Shown one piece after another: positions 45,071 to 54,255 of a DNA stretch of 64,000 nt (position 1 is the stretch's first letter; the number at the start of each line of letters is the position of its first letter). The position numbers and the translations under genes were made by a program. The notes under the pieces were generated by a model that searched no databases, had not been told where the DNA came from, and saw only the letters and a list, made by a program, of their open reading frames with translations. The stretch is from Caldisericia bacterium (GTDB taxonomy: Bacteria; Caldisericota; Caldisericia; JAAYUI01), in NCBI GenBank assembly GCA_017999835.1, contig JAGNLA010000008.1:12642-76641 (forward strand), in the 5' to 3' direction.

Positions 45071-45147
45071 GGGGTGGATAAGGGGATTTGAACCCCCGGC
45101 CTCCAGTTCCACAGACTGGCGCTCTAACCAACTGAGCTACATCCACC
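45071..45147 (-). tRNA. tRNA-His (anticodon GTG)
   Basis: Complete cloverleaf on the minus strand. The anticodon loop CTGTGGA gives GTG. The extra 5' G (G-1, at 45147) faces discriminator C73, a histidine identity feature. TTCAAAT T-loop; 3' CCA is encoded (ends at 45071). Single tRNA with its own promoter. Confidence 0.96.
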
Positions 45148-45160
45148 GCTTAGCAAGTTT

Positions 45161-45188
45161 AGTTTAGTGAGGGCAACGGCGGTGTCAA
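45161..45188 (-). promoter_or_regulatory. Promoter of tRNA-His
   Basis: Minus-strand TTGACA (45183-45188), 16-nt spacer, TAAACT (45161-45166), 13 nt before the mature tRNA 5' end. Confidence 0.6.
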
Positions 45189-45205
45189 GGTAAAAGGAAA
45201 GGGGC

Positions 45206-45233
45206 TTGACAAAATTATGTGTAAAATTAGAAT
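45206..45233 (+). promoter_or_regulatory. Promoter of grpE-dnaK-dnaJ
   Basis: TTGACA (45206-45211), 16-nt spacer, TAGAAT (45228-45233). No CIRCE inverted repeat or heat-shock sigma signature is seen around it. Confidence 0.6.
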
Positions 45234-45285
45234 GTGGATTAGCAGTCTAAAGAACAGACTGCCAAAAGTTGAAAAGAAGGCGAAG

Positions 45286-45819
45286 ATGACAGACGATACC
45301 GAGAATATTGTTCAACAGGAACCAACCGAAGACACCCAACAACTTGATCTTGAAAAGAAAGTAAACGAACTTGAAGAAGAGGTGTCAAAACTTCGTACGA
45401 GCCTTTACAACCAGGTTAGCGACAACGCCAGACTTCAAAGGATCGCTGAAAGGGAGAAATCCCAGCAGGACGCCAAGACCAGGAAAGAGATAGCGAAGAT
45501 GCTCCTTCCTGTTACTGACGATCTGGAACGAGCCTACTCGATGCTTGGCGACGACGAGAACCGCAAATCGGTGGAGTTTATCCTGGGGAGCCTTGTGAAA
45601 GTTCTGGAACAGATTGGTCTGGAACCGATCGATCCGACAGGCGAGATGTTTGACCCCTACAAGTGCGAGCTTGGAGGGCAAGAAGCATCGGATCTGCCTA
45701 ACGGAACTGTTTGCAGGGTTGTACGCAAAGGCTATGCGATTGGCGATGAGATAATTCGCCCGGCGACAGTCGTCTGCTCAGTCTGCCAAAAGAAAGATAC
45801 GGAGGAGAAAAATGAGTAA
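45286..45819 (+). CDS. grpE: Nucleotide exchange factor GrpE
   Basis: About 177 aa: an acidic N-terminus, a long coiled coil ([37 protein letters not shown]), then the GrpE beta domain ([35 protein letters not shown]-like end). The frame is open from 45217, but that ATG lies upstream of the promoter's expected start site. ATG 45286 has AAGAAGG 5 nt upstream and is preferred. It overlaps dnaK by 8 nt. It releases ADP from DnaK. Confidence 0.9.
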   Translation: MTDDTENIVQQEPTEDTQQLDLEKKVNELEEEVSKLRTSLYNQVSDNARLQRIAEREKSQQDAKTRKEIAKMLLPVTDDLERAYSMLGDDENRKSVEFILGSLVKVLEQIGLEPIDPTGEMFDPYKCELGGQEASDLPNGTVCRVVRKGYAIGDEIIRPATVVCSVCQKKDTEEKNE

Positions 45820-47668
45820 AATAATTGGAATTGATCTTGGAACAAGCAACAGCGCAGCTGCAGTCCTGATTGCCGGCAAACCGACAATCGTACCAGCGGC
45901 CGAAGGTGTTTCAATCGGTGGTAAAACCACACCTTCCTACGTCGCAATGACAAAGGACGGCCAGCTTCTTGTCGGAGAACCAGCAAGAAGACAGGCGGCC
46001 TTGAACCCGGAAAACACGATAACAGCAATCAAAAGGAAAATGGGCCAGAACGCAACAGTCAGCTTATTTGGCAAGACCTATACCCCACAACAGATTTCAT
46101 CATACATCCTTCAAAAGATCAAAAGAGATGCCGAAGCATACATGGGTGAGTCAGTTAGCAAAGCCGTCATCACAGTGCCAGCATACTTCAACGACGACCA
46201 AAGACAGGCTACCAAAGATGCCGGTTCAATTGCTGGGCTTGAAGTAGTAAGGCTTGTCAATGAACCAACTGCAGCTGCCCTTGCCTTCGGTGTGGACAAA
46301 ACCGGCCAGGACATGAAGATCATGGTCTTTGACCTTGGCGGTGGAACGCTTGATGTCACCATCATGGACTTTGGTCACGGTGTTTTTGAAGTCCGTTCAA
46401 CGTCAGGCGACACGCAGCTTGGTGGAACCGACATGGACAACATCCTCATCGATTACATCATCGGTGAATTCAGAAACGACACCGGCATTGACCTCAAGGG
46501 CAACAAAGATGCATCATTCAGGCTCAAGGAAGCTGCAGAAAAGGCAAAAATCGAACTTTCAACCACACTTGAAACCCAGATAAACCTCCCATTCATCGCC
46601 CAGGATGCGTCAGGCACACCAAAGCACCTTACTCTCACAATCACACGCTCCAAGCTTGAGATGCTCGTGAAACCAATCATAGACCGCTGCCGTGGACCAC
46701 TGGAAAGAGCCATAAAAGACGCTGGATTGACGCCAAACCAGATAGACAAAATCATCATGGTCGGTGGACCAACAAGAATGCCGATGGTTTTGAAGTTTGT
46801 TGAAGACTTCATGGGCAAGCAGGTTGAGCGCGGCATTGACCCGATGGAATGCGTCGCAATGGGCGCAGTCATCCAAGGCGCCGTTCTTGCCGGAGACGTG
46901 AAAGACGTTGTCCTTGTCGATGTCACACCGCTAACACTTGGTATCGAGACCATGGGCGGAGTCATGACAAAGATGATCGAGAGGAACACCCCTGTTCCAA
47001 CCAAGCAAACCCAGGTTTTCTCGACAGCTGCCGACAACCAGCCGTCCGTAGAAATCAACGTCCTTCAGGGCGAAAGACAAATGGCTTTGGACAACCTGAG
47101 CCTTGGAAAGTTCATCCTTGACGGCATCCCACCAGCACCAAGGGGCATACCTCAAGTAGAGGTAACTTATGAAATCGACAGCAACGGCATAGTCAACGTT
47201 TCAGCCGTCGACAAGGCAACAGGCAAACGCCAGTCAATAAGAATTGAAAACGCAAACAAACTCGACAAGGACGCCATCGAAAAGATGAAACGTGAAGCCG
47301 AGATGTATGCCAACGCCGACAAATCAAGACGTGAAAAGGTAGAGCTCAAAAACAAAGCAGACACTCTTGTTTACCAGGCAAGAAAGTCAGCCGGAGACGC
47401 CAAAGGCAAGGTTGATGAAGCAAAGATTTCAACTGTGACAACCCTTGCTGACGAAATCGACAGGCTTGTCAAGGAAGACAAGACTGACGACATCGAGCCA
47501 AAACTCAACGAACTTGATAAAGCGCTCTCAGAGATGGGTCAGGAAATGTACAAGAACCAGCAGCCTCCGCAGGGTCAGCCGCAGGATCAGCAACAGCAGC
47601 AGACTCCTCCGCAGAGTAACGGTGGAGACGGCCCAACCGTTGACGGTGAAGGTAGAGCAAGAGATTAA
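45812..47668 (+). CDS. dnaK: Chaperone DnaK (Hsp70)
   Basis: 618 aa; [48 protein letters not shown] and GGPTRMP of the ATPase domain, followed by the substrate-binding domain ([37 protein letters not shown]). The C-terminal tail is Gln/Pro-rich and lacks the common acidic DAEFEE-like ending. GGAGGAG RBS. hrcA is not in the operon. Confidence 0.97.
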   Translation: MSKIIGIDLGTSNSAAAVLIAGKPTIVPAAEGVSIGGKTTPSYVAMTKDGQLLVGEPARRQAALNPENTITAIKRKMGQNATVSLFGKTYTPQQISSYILQKIKRDAEAYMGESVSKAVITVPAYFNDDQRQATKDAGSIAGLEVVRLVNEPTAAALAFGVDKTGQDMKIMVFDLGGGTLDVTIMDFGHGVFEVRSTSGDTQLGGTDMDNILIDYIIGEFRNDTGIDLKGNKDASFRLKEAAEKAKIELSTTLETQINLPFIAQDASGTPKHLTLTITRSKLEMLVKPIIDRCRGPLERAIKDAGLTPNQIDKIIMVGGPTRMPMVLKFVEDFMGKQVERGIDPMECVAMGAVIQGAVLAGDVKDVVLVDVTPLTLGIETMGGVMTKMIERNTPVPTKQTQVFSTAADNQPSVEINVLQGERQMALDNLSLGKFILDGIPPAPRGIPQVEVTYEIDSNGIVNVSAVDKATGKRQSIRIENANKLDKDAIEKMKREAEMYANADKSRREKVELKNKADTLVYQARKSAGDAKGKVDEAKISTVTTLADEIDRLVKEDKTDDIEPKLNELDKALSEMGQEMYKNQQPPQGQPQDQQQQQTPPQSNGGDGPTVDGEGRARD

Positions 47669-47693
47669 GACAAAGCATTGTAAACAAATCTTC

Positions 47694-47722
47694 AAGGTTG
47701 CCGGTTGCACACTGGCAACCTT
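47694..47722 (+). other. Intercistronic hairpin between dnaK and dnaJ
   Basis: A perfect 9-bp stem AAGGTTGCC/GGCAACCTT with an 11-nt loop and no T-run. It could stabilise the dnaK message or lower dnaJ expression. It is unlikely to be a full terminator. Confidence 0.6.
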
Positions 47723-47746
47723 GACTTATTTAATAGGAAGTTGAAA

Positions 47747-48856
47747 ATGGGTGTGATGGCAGGAAAAGATTATTACGACACGCTTGGAGTTCCAAGAGGT
47801 TCTACAGAAGACGAGATAAAAACCGCATACAGGAAACTGGTCAGGCAGTATCATCCGGACACAAACAAGTCTCCTGATGCAGAGAAAAAAATGGCTGAGA
47901 TAAATGAAGCATACTCGGTGCTTTCAAACAAGGAAAAGAAAGCCCAGTACGATCAGTTCGGCTCAGTGCAGCCTCCAGGAGCCCAGGGCGGAGGATACGG
48001 TTACTCAAGCTATCCTGGTGGTGGCTTCAACTTCACAGAAGATGTCGGTTCGTTTGCTGATGTTTTCGAGACTTTCTTCGGTGGTGGTGGTGGCAGATCA
48101 AGGGCAGCCACAACATCCAATGAAGGCGCTGACCTGAAAGCCGAAACCGCGATCACGCTTGAAGAGGCATTCTCAGGTAAAAAAGTTGTTTTGGAGATTC
48201 CAAGGTATGACAAATGCCCAGACTGCGGCGGAACAGGCGCAGCCCCAGGCACACAGCCGACAAAATGCCCCATCTGCAACGGCAAAGGTAAGATAAACAG
48301 AACCCAGTCCACAATCTTTGGCACTTTCCAGACAGCATCGACATGCCCGGAGTGCAAAGGCCAGGGAACATACGTCAAAAGCAAATGCCCAAAATGCGCT
48401 GGGCAGACAGTCGTCAAAAACACTCATCACATCGAAGTTGACATCCCTGCAGGCATCGAGGATGGCATGAGGGTGCGAGTCAGGGGTCAGGGAGACACAG
48501 GAAAATTCGGTGGTTCGACCGGTGACCTGTACGTTGTTGTAAAAATCAGGGAACACAAGGTGTTCGAGCGCGAAGGTCCAGACCTTCACAGCACAGTAAC
48601 CATTTCAATGTACGAGGCCGCCCTTGGCGCAGAGATTTCAATATTTACAATCGACGGCAAGGACAAAATCACAATCAAGCCAGGCACCCAACCTGGAGAC
48701 ACCTTCATCCTCAAAGGCAAAGGCATGCCGCTGCTAAACAGCCAGCGAAAAGGCGACCACATCGTAACTTTTAGGGTCGAAGTGCCAAAGAAGCTGACCG
48801 CAAAAGAAAAACAGGCGCTCGAAGAGATTTCAGGACTGACCAAAAAGAAGAAGTGA
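47747..48856 (+). CDS. dnaJ: Chaperone DnaJ (Hsp40)
   Basis: 369 aa from ATG 47747 (AGGAAG 6 nt upstream; the open frame begins at 47705 within the hairpin region). J domain with HPD (RQYHPDTNKS), a Gly/Phe-rich linker, four zinc-finger CxxCxGxG repeats (CPDCGGTG, CPICNGKG, CPECKGQG, and a degenerate CPKCAGQT) and the C-terminal substrate domains. It delivers clients to DnaK. 1 nt before the next gene. Confidence 0.96.
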   Translation: MGVMAGKDYYDTLGVPRGSTEDEIKTAYRKLVRQYHPDTNKSPDAEKKMAEINEAYSVLSNKEKKAQYDQFGSVQPPGAQGGGYGYSSYPGGGFNFTEDVGSFADVFETFFGGGGGRSRAATTSNEGADLKAETAITLEEAFSGKKVVLEIPRYDKCPDCGGTGAAPGTQPTKCPICNGKGKINRTQSTIFGTFQTASTCPECKGQGTYVKSKCPKCAGQTVVKNTHHIEVDIPAGIEDGMRVRVRGQGDTGKFGGSTGDLYVVVKIREHKVFEREGPDLHSTVTISMYEAALGAEISIFTIDGKDKITIKPGTQPGDTFILKGKGMPLLNSQRKGDHIVTFRVEVPKKLTAKEKQALEEISGLTKKKK

Positions 48857-48857
48857 A

Positions 48858-49694
48858 ATGGGACTGATATTTGGCACAGGCGGAACACCGCTGTCGACGA
48901 CAGAACCTCATAAGACCGGCGCAATAAAGCGCGTCAGGGAACTTGGTCTCAACGCCCTGGAGCTTGAATGGGTTCAGGGAACTCCACCAGTGTCAAACGT
49001 CAAATCCCTTACCGACGCTCAAGCCGAAGCAAATAAGGAACCAAAGGTTGTCCTTTCAGCTCACGGATCATACTACATCAACCTTGCTGGTGAAAAAGAC
49101 GTTATCGACAAATCCAGGGAGAGGATTTTCAAAGCTTGCTGGTGCCTTGGAAAAGCTGGTGGAAGAAACGTAGTTTTCCATCCTGCATTTTACCAGAAGC
49201 TTTCACCAGAGGAAACCCATAAGCTTGTTGTTGAAAACCTAAAACTCGTGCTGGCTCAAATGGAAACCGAACACGTTTATGGCGTTCTTCTTCGCCCAGA
49301 AACAACCGGCAAGCCAACCCAATATGGTTCGCTTGAGGAAATTCTCAGACTATCGGTAGAGCTGCCAAACACAAGGCCAACGATAGATTTTGCCCATCTT
49401 CACGCACGAAGCGGCGGCAAGTGCAACACTTATGACGAGTTTTGCCAAATACTTGAGACAGTTCAAAAAGCTCTAGGCGACGTCGGTCTTGGGGATCTTC
49501 ATGTCCACATGTCTGGCATCGAGTACACCCAGAAGGGCGAGAGGAAACACCTCCCACTTGAGGAGTCGGACATGAACTGGCGCGACCTTTTCAAGGCCAT
49601 GAAAGCTTTTGACTGTTCCGGCACAATAATTTGCGAAAGCCCAATTCTTGAGCAGGATGCCCTAAGGATGCAGGAGTTTTACAGAAGTCTTTGA
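48858..49694 (+). CDS. Endonuclease IV-like (Nfo, AP endonuclease family 2) TIM-barrel protein
   Basis: 278 aa with the metal ligands of the endonuclease IV family in order: SAHGSYYINL, VVFHPAFY, LRPETTGK, TIDFAHLHAR, HVHMSG, KHLPLEES and IICESP. It would cut abasic sites in DNA repair. It is more like the short archaeal/Firmicutes type than E. coli Nfo. It starts right after the dnaJ stop, so it is in the chaperone operon. Confidence 0.86.
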   Translation: MGLIFGTGGTPLSTTEPHKTGAIKRVRELGLNALELEWVQGTPPVSNVKSLTDAQAEANKEPKVVLSAHGSYYINLAGEKDVIDKSRERIFKACWCLGKAGGRNVVFHPAFYQKLSPEETHKLVVENLKLVLAQMETEHVYGVLLRPETTGKPTQYGSLEEILRLSVELPNTRPTIDFAHLHARSGGKCNTYDEFCQILETVQKALGDVGLGDLHVHMSGIEYTQKGERKHLPLEESDMNWRDLFKAMKAFDCSGTIICESPILEQDALRMQEFYRSL

Positions 49695-49717
49695 CCTCTT
49701 GACAGCCTCCGTATAAT
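49695..49717 (+). promoter_or_regulatory. Duplicated promoter-like block, copy 1
   Basis: 23 bp starting immediately after the upstream stop codon, containing TTGACA and, 7 nt later, TATAAT. It is identical but for one base to 51578-51600, also just upstream of a gene. The GCCTCC within it is complementary to the GGAGGC ribosome binding site at 49729-49734. Confidence 0.6.
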
Positions 49718-49737
49718 TAGTTTTTGATGGAGGCAAT

Positions 49738-51363
49738 ATGAAACTTTTTTCGTATATTTTGCCGTTTGTTCTGATTCTGGTGTCTTGTGGTCAAGAAGTC
49801 ACCAACCCAACTGTTGTAAGCAAAAACGACATACCCCCTGATCAAGACAAGCATCTTAGCCAAATTGACTCTAAATTAACTTCACCCGATCATTATAAGC
49901 TTATCATTCCAAAATTGGTCGAAGATATTTCAACATTTAATGTAAAAGGCTTGGATAAACCAATATGTACCATAAAAGATGCAGCTTTAAATGCATTTGG
50001 CGACGATGAAATCACATTATTCAAAAACAATCTATACTATACAAATACAAAAAATGAAATGGTTGCATATGACCCTATAAAAAACAAAAAAATATGGGTC
50101 AATAATGACATTGATTGGAGTAACGATTATATTGATTTCAACAGCAACATCATTGATGATATCGCCCTGAACAATGCTTTTAACATAAAAACCGGTAAAT
50201 TTTCTATCCCTTATTCAAAAGAAAATCCAATCTCGGTCATCGATACAGAAAAAGACTGTATAATAGTAGCTTCAAGCAAAGGATTAGTTTCAAAATATAA
50301 CTATAAAACCAACAAAACGATCTGGACAACTGAATTGGACACACCAAAAGAGGCGTATGTAGATGCAGTCTATTCAAGGGGAATAATCGGCAATTGCCTA
50401 ATCACAAACGGACGTTACGCCCGAGGTAAAGGCGAATGTACAAATAAATACGGCATCGATATAGATTATCAGCATTTCGAATACCCAACCGATTATCTGT
50501 GTGCAATTGATACAAATAGCGGTGAGATACGCTTTTCATGCAATAATAGCACTACTTATCAAATTGATAACGAAGAAAAAAAGATTTACGTCTATGCTGA
50601 CGGAAAAATTTTGTGTTACGATATTATGAGTAATAAAGAAGAGTGGACTGTCGATTTAAAAGGTAATGAGCTGAGAACACTTAACAATAAATACGCCCTG
50701 GCGCAAACACCTTCCGGATACTCACTTTTCGATATGAGCAATGGCCAGCTTTCCTGGGAGTTCAAAGTGCCTTACAAAGAGTTTCTCTTAAAAAAATGCG
50801 ATATTGGAAAACATACAATAACATTAGAGATATACTCTGACCAATATCTAGAAAAATCTGATGGCTATTGTGGAGATCTCATTAGTTTCCATACTCTAGA
50901 ATCCTTTGAAATACAGCTTGCAACAGGAGTATTGCTTGGCAAGTCAATCATTTTCAATTCGTCCTACATACAATCAGAAATTAAATATTACAACGATTAT
51001 ATTGCCAAAATCATGCCTTCGGGAAAAGGGATTGGCATTTGGGATTTGAAAGGCAATCTTATCCTTGAGATAAACGATAATAAAAGGTTTCCTGAAAAAA
51101 TTTACCGAGACCATCTAGGTTTGAATGTGGAATATCATGATGAAATCTGCATTTACAATGATAGTAAACTCACAAGCACAATTCGAAAAAAAGACATGCC
51201 GGACATGTGCCACTATGAAATAGATTCCCTATGGCTTGACTTTGACGACAGATCTTTGACAGTTGAGGATTACAAAAACAAGACAATAGCATACTATCTT
51301 CTTCAGGGATATGATCCAAACGGAAGTCTGATTTTTCAGGACGAAAAAAAACATTTATCTTGA
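49738..51363 (+). CDS. Beta-propeller (PQQ-like repeat) lipoprotein, 3' end frameshifted
   Basis: 541 aa as read. Lipoprotein signal with lipobox LVSCG. Repeated blades of the PQQ/pyrrolo-quinoline type: LYYTNTKNEMVAYDPIKNKKIWV, VASSKGLVSKYNYKTNKTIWTTEL, LCAIDTNSGEIRF, IYVYADGKILCYDIMSNKEEWTV. The frame ends early at TGA 51361-51363. The same protein continues in the +2 frame to TAA 51559, with the shift at a run of eight A (51344-51351). AT-rich compared with neighbours. GGAGGC RBS. Likely a surface or cell-wall-side propeller of unknown ligand. Confidence 0.75.
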   Translation: MKLFSYILPFVLILVSCGQEVTNPTVVSKNDIPPDQDKHLSQIDSKLTSPDHYKLIIPKLVEDISTFNVKGLDKPICTIKDAALNAFGDDEITLFKNNLYYTNTKNEMVAYDPIKNKKIWVNNDIDWSNDYIDFNSNIIDDIALNNAFNIKTGKFSIPYSKENPISVIDTEKDCIIVASSKGLVSKYNYKTNKTIWTTELDTPKEAYVDAVYSRGIIGNCLITNGRYARGKGECTNKYGIDIDYQHFEYPTDYLCAIDTNSGEIRFSCNNSTTYQIDNEEKKIYVYADGKILCYDIMSNKEEWTVDLKGNELRTLNNKYALAQTPSGYSLFDMSNGQLSWEFKVPYKEFLLKKCDIGKHTITLEIYSDQYLEKSDGYCGDLISFHTLESFEIQLATGVLLGKSIIFNSSYIQSEIKYYNDYIAKIMPSGKGIGIWDLKGNLILEINDNKRFPEKIYRDHLGLNVEYHDEICIYNDSKLTSTIRKKDMPDMCHYEIDSLWLDFDDRSLTVEDYKNKTIAYYLLQGYDPNGSLIFQDEKKHLS

Positions 51364-51559
51364 CACTAACAACGGACTTCTTGTTATTGATATAAAAAAG
51401 AATAGATTTTGTCACCTCAACAATTTTGTAATGATTTACGACAGCACTCAAAAAACTATTAACGCTATAAATTTCTTCTATAAGCGAGTCGGAAATGATG
51501 TTGAGATATACATGCTTGATAGGCCATTAATGGTCAAAATATTTAATATGAGAAATTAA
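51362..51559 (+). pseudogene. Out-of-frame 3' part of the beta-propeller lipoprotein gene
   Basis: Reading on from the poly-A run in the other frame gives KNIYLDTNNGLLVIDIKK and then 45 more residues to a natural TAA. The blade motif (xYLDTNNGLLVID) matches the repeats of the upstream part, so the two were one gene. One A fewer in the run (7 instead of 8) restores a single frame of about 607 codons. Confidence 0.8.
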
Positions 51560-51577
51560 GATAGAAAAACTTTTAAA

Positions 51578-51600
51578 CCTCTTGACAGCCTCTGTATAAT
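51578..51600 (+). promoter_or_regulatory. Duplicated promoter-like block, copy 2
   Basis: Same 23-bp block as 49695-49717 (one C/T difference), with TATAAT at 51595-51600. The expected start site leaves a leader of about 18 nt holding GGAGGA before the ATG at 51625. Confidence 0.6.
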
Positions 51601-51624
51601 CATTTGACATGCGTGGAGGAGCCG

Positions 51625-53643
51625 ATGGAAACACCAGCAGAAAACGATTCTGATCTGTACTTGTGGCTTGAACTTGAAGATACCAACAATAACAAAGTTG
51701 CTGACTGGGTCAACGAGAAAACCAAGCTTACGCAAGAGTATTTAAACAGCATTCCAAATCGAGAAGAAACCAGAAAAACCGTAGAATTCTTTTGCAACCA
51801 ACCAAAATATGAAATTGGCATTTCCGGTGTTTGTGTTCATGGAAGCAACATTTTCTATTTAAAAAATGAAGGTTTAGACAATTGCAGTAAATTATACAAG
51901 AAAAACGTTGATGATAACAAAGATGTTCTGCTTGCTGACCCAACAAAGATTGCAAACTCGGACAGCGCTCATTTATATCTGGTCAGCATCTCGCATGATG
52001 GCAAATATGTCGGTTTTGCTCTTTGCAAAGGTGGCAGCGACTGGTGCGAGCTAAGGGTTGTTAATGCTCGGGATGGTTCTCTTTTGCCAGATAAAATTGA
52101 ATGGGCAAAAGTCAGCAATTTGGAGTTTTTCGAAGAAGGATTTTTTTATTCATCATACGCTAAACCGCCAGTAGGTCAGGAAACAACATCAATCCCGAAC
52201 GGTCACAAACTTTGTTATCACAAACTAAACACACCTACGTCGGAAGATGAAATAATCCTGGACAACAACAGCGTTATCGGGGCTAAAGATTTTTGGGGTA
52301 CACTTGTCAGCGAAAGATATCTTGTTGTCAGATGCATCTCCCCTTCATCAGTTCTATGGGTATGCAAAGACCTTTCAGGAAAAGATGTTGGTTTCAAGAA
52401 GTTGTTTGAAACCCAGCACAGCGACGGACTCTCACTTATTGGCTCAAGTGGCGGCAAGGCTTACTTTCTTTCATTCAAAAACACTCCCAATGGCCAGATA
52501 GTTTCACTCGACCTAGATTCAAGACAACCAACTGAGCTCAAAACAGTCATTGCTGAAAGCAAAAAACCGATAAAGAGCGCATCGTGCGATTGTGGGAAAA
52601 TATTTGTCACATATTTAGACGATGTCAAATCGGCAGTTTTTCAGTTTTGCGATAATGGGCATCTCGAGCACGAGATCAAGCTGCCATTTTTGTGCACAGC
52701 CAGGACATCTTGTGGCTCTGTCGAAAACAAATTCACGGTTGTTCAGGTAAAATCATTCGTTTCACCCAAAACACTTTTCAAAATCGACCTTCAAACAGGG
52801 ATTACAACTCCATTGTTTCAAAACAAAAACTTGCTAGACCCAGGAAACTATGAAATCAGGCAGGTTTTTTATAAAAGCTTCGACGGTACGAAAATCCCGA
52901 TGTTTATTATTGGAAAAAAGGACAAAATAAAAGACACCGAAAGACCGCTTGTTTTAAATGGGTATGGCGCAGCAAACGTCTCAAACACACCTTTCTTTTC
53001 ATATTTTGCTTTATCGCTGATTGAAAACGGTGGCATCTACGCAGTTGCCAACATTCGTGGCGGAGGAGAATATGGTTCCCAGTGGCACAAAGCAGGAATA
53101 AAAGAAAACAGAATCAACTGCTTCAAAGATTTCATCTATGGAGCTGAATTTCTCATATCAAAAGGCTACACTTCAAAAGAACAGCTGGCAGTCTATGGCG
53201 GCTCAAACGGCGGTACCCTGGTTGCTGCATGTATGAACATGAGACCGGATTTGTTCAAAGTAGTGGTTTCAAATTCAGGTTTGCACGACATGCTCAGGTT
53301 CCACAAAATCAGCTTTGGTTCATCCTGGATAAATGAATATGGGAATCCGGATGCAGAGTCTGACAGAATTTTTTTAAAAGATTATTCGCCAATTCACAAC
53401 ATCAAACCAGAAACCGTTTATCCTGCCATAATCATTCCTGCGTGTGAAAATGACGACAGGGTATCTCCAGTCCATTCGTTCAAGCTTGTAGAGGCATTGA
53501 CGCAAAACAATGCTGCTGGAGGTCCTTTTCTTTTGCGCATGCAAAAAGGTGGTGGACATCAATTGAGAAACCAGAATTCTCAAATAGATGAATTTTCTGA
53601 CATTCTCAGTTTTGTTTTATGGAAAACAAAAAAATTAGATTGA
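51625..53643 (+). CDS. Prolyl oligopeptidase (S9A family)
   Basis: 672 aa, no signal peptide, so cytosolic. The N-terminal propeller region (about 60-400) begins after DSDLYLWLELEDTNNNKVADWV, the POP entry motif. The alpha/beta-hydrolase domain carries Ser527 (YGGSNGGTLVAA), Asp610 (ENDDRVSP) and His645 (GGGHQLR). It cleaves short peptides after proline. ATG 51625 with GGAGGA upstream is preferred over TTG 51604. Convergent with the next gene; the 3' ends overlap by 9 nt. Confidence 0.92.
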   Translation: METPAENDSDLYLWLELEDTNNNKVADWVNEKTKLTQEYLNSIPNREETRKTVEFFCNQPKYEIGISGVCVHGSNIFYLKNEGLDNCSKLYKKNVDDNKDVLLADPTKIANSDSAHLYLVSISHDGKYVGFALCKGGSDWCELRVVNARDGSLLPDKIEWAKVSNLEFFEEGFFYSSYAKPPVGQETTSIPNGHKLCYHKLNTPTSEDEIILDNNSVIGAKDFWGTLVSERYLVVRCISPSSVLWVCKDLSGKDVGFKKLFETQHSDGLSLIGSSGGKAYFLSFKNTPNGQIVSLDLDSRQPTELKTVIAESKKPIKSASCDCGKIFVTYLDDVKSAVFQFCDNGHLEHEIKLPFLCTARTSCGSVENKFTVVQVKSFVSPKTLFKIDLQTGITTPLFQNKNLLDPGNYEIRQVFYKSFDGTKIPMFIIGKKDKIKDTERPLVLNGYGAANVSNTPFFSYFALSLIENGGIYAVANIRGGGEYGSQWHKAGIKENRINCFKDFIYGAEFLISKGYTSKEQLAVYGGSNGGTLVAACMNMRPDLFKVVVSNSGLHDMLRFHKISFGSSWINEYGNPDAESDRIFLKDYSPIHNIKPETVYPAIIIPACENDDRVSPVHSFKLVEALTQNNAAGGPFLLRMQKGGGHQLRNQNSQIDEFSDILSFVLWKTKKLD

Positions 53644-54234
53644 AAAAACCAGCAAAGGTAGTTTCTCGGAAGGTTTCTTTGTTGTCGGCAAGCCAAGGGT
53701 TATGGAAGTTGTAGTTTTATTATTTTTTGTGATCGTCAGCTCCACACCTTTTGGATTGTCTTTGATTATTGGTTTTGAAATGCTTTGACAGAATGGGTAT
53801 GCAGGTTCATTTCCAAGGCTCCAGCTGTGGATGCCTGTGGTAAGAATCCTGCCCAAGCTGTCAAAAATGTAGATGGTGAAATCACCTGAATCTGGCCAGC
53901 CAATCACAAGTATTGCGTTGCCATAATGACCGATAAGCCTTATCGTTTCTTTCGGATTACCTTCGATAACCTTTGGGTCGCATGCAACACCGTCGGAAAC
54001 AATTGACAAGGCAGCATCGGGAACCCATTTGCCATTGTCAAATTTCCATGGAAGAAGCACGGTGCCGCCAGCATAACTATAAATGCGTTCCGGTTCGTCT
54101 ATTTTGTCGTCGACAAAAACCCAGGAATCGTTTGCAGGTCTATAACAACCGTGGCCAGGCCAAACAAAGACATGCTTGTTTGTTTGGTTGCCTTCTCCAT
54201 CCAATACAAATGCAGTCTCAGTTCTTTTGTCCAT
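53635..54234 (-). CDS. Hypothetical protein at the end of the ccm operon
   Basis: 199 aa, not recognised; no signal peptide. Beta-rich with propeller-like strands (AILVIGWPDSGDFTIYIFDSLGRILTTG). 21 nt after the preceding gene on the same strand, with no RBS. TATAAA lies 8 nt before the ATG, so an own promoter is possible. It may be a fragment of a larger extracytoplasmic protein. Confidence 0.55.
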   Translation of the reverse strand: MDKRTETAFVLDGEGNQTNKHVFVWPGHGCYRPANDSWVFVDDKIDEPERIYSYAGGTVLLPWKFDNGKWVPDAALSIVSDGVACDPKVIEGNPKETIRLIGHYGNAILVIGWPDSGDFTIYIFDSLGRILTTGIHSWSLGNEPAYPFCQSISKPIIKDNPKGVELTITKNNKTTTSITLGLPTTKKPSEKLPLLVFSI

Positions 54235-54255
54235 TTGTGATATTTATATCATAAA

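Noticed and set aside
45812-45900. CIRCE element or HrcA regulation of the chaperone operon
   Set aside because: No TTAGCACTC-N9-GAGTGCTAA-like repeat is present upstream of grpE.
49701-49717. TTGACA-N7-TATAAT read as a complete sigma70 promoter
   Set aside because: The spacing is 7 nt, against 15-19 nt required; only the TATAAT box is likely to function with RNA polymerase.
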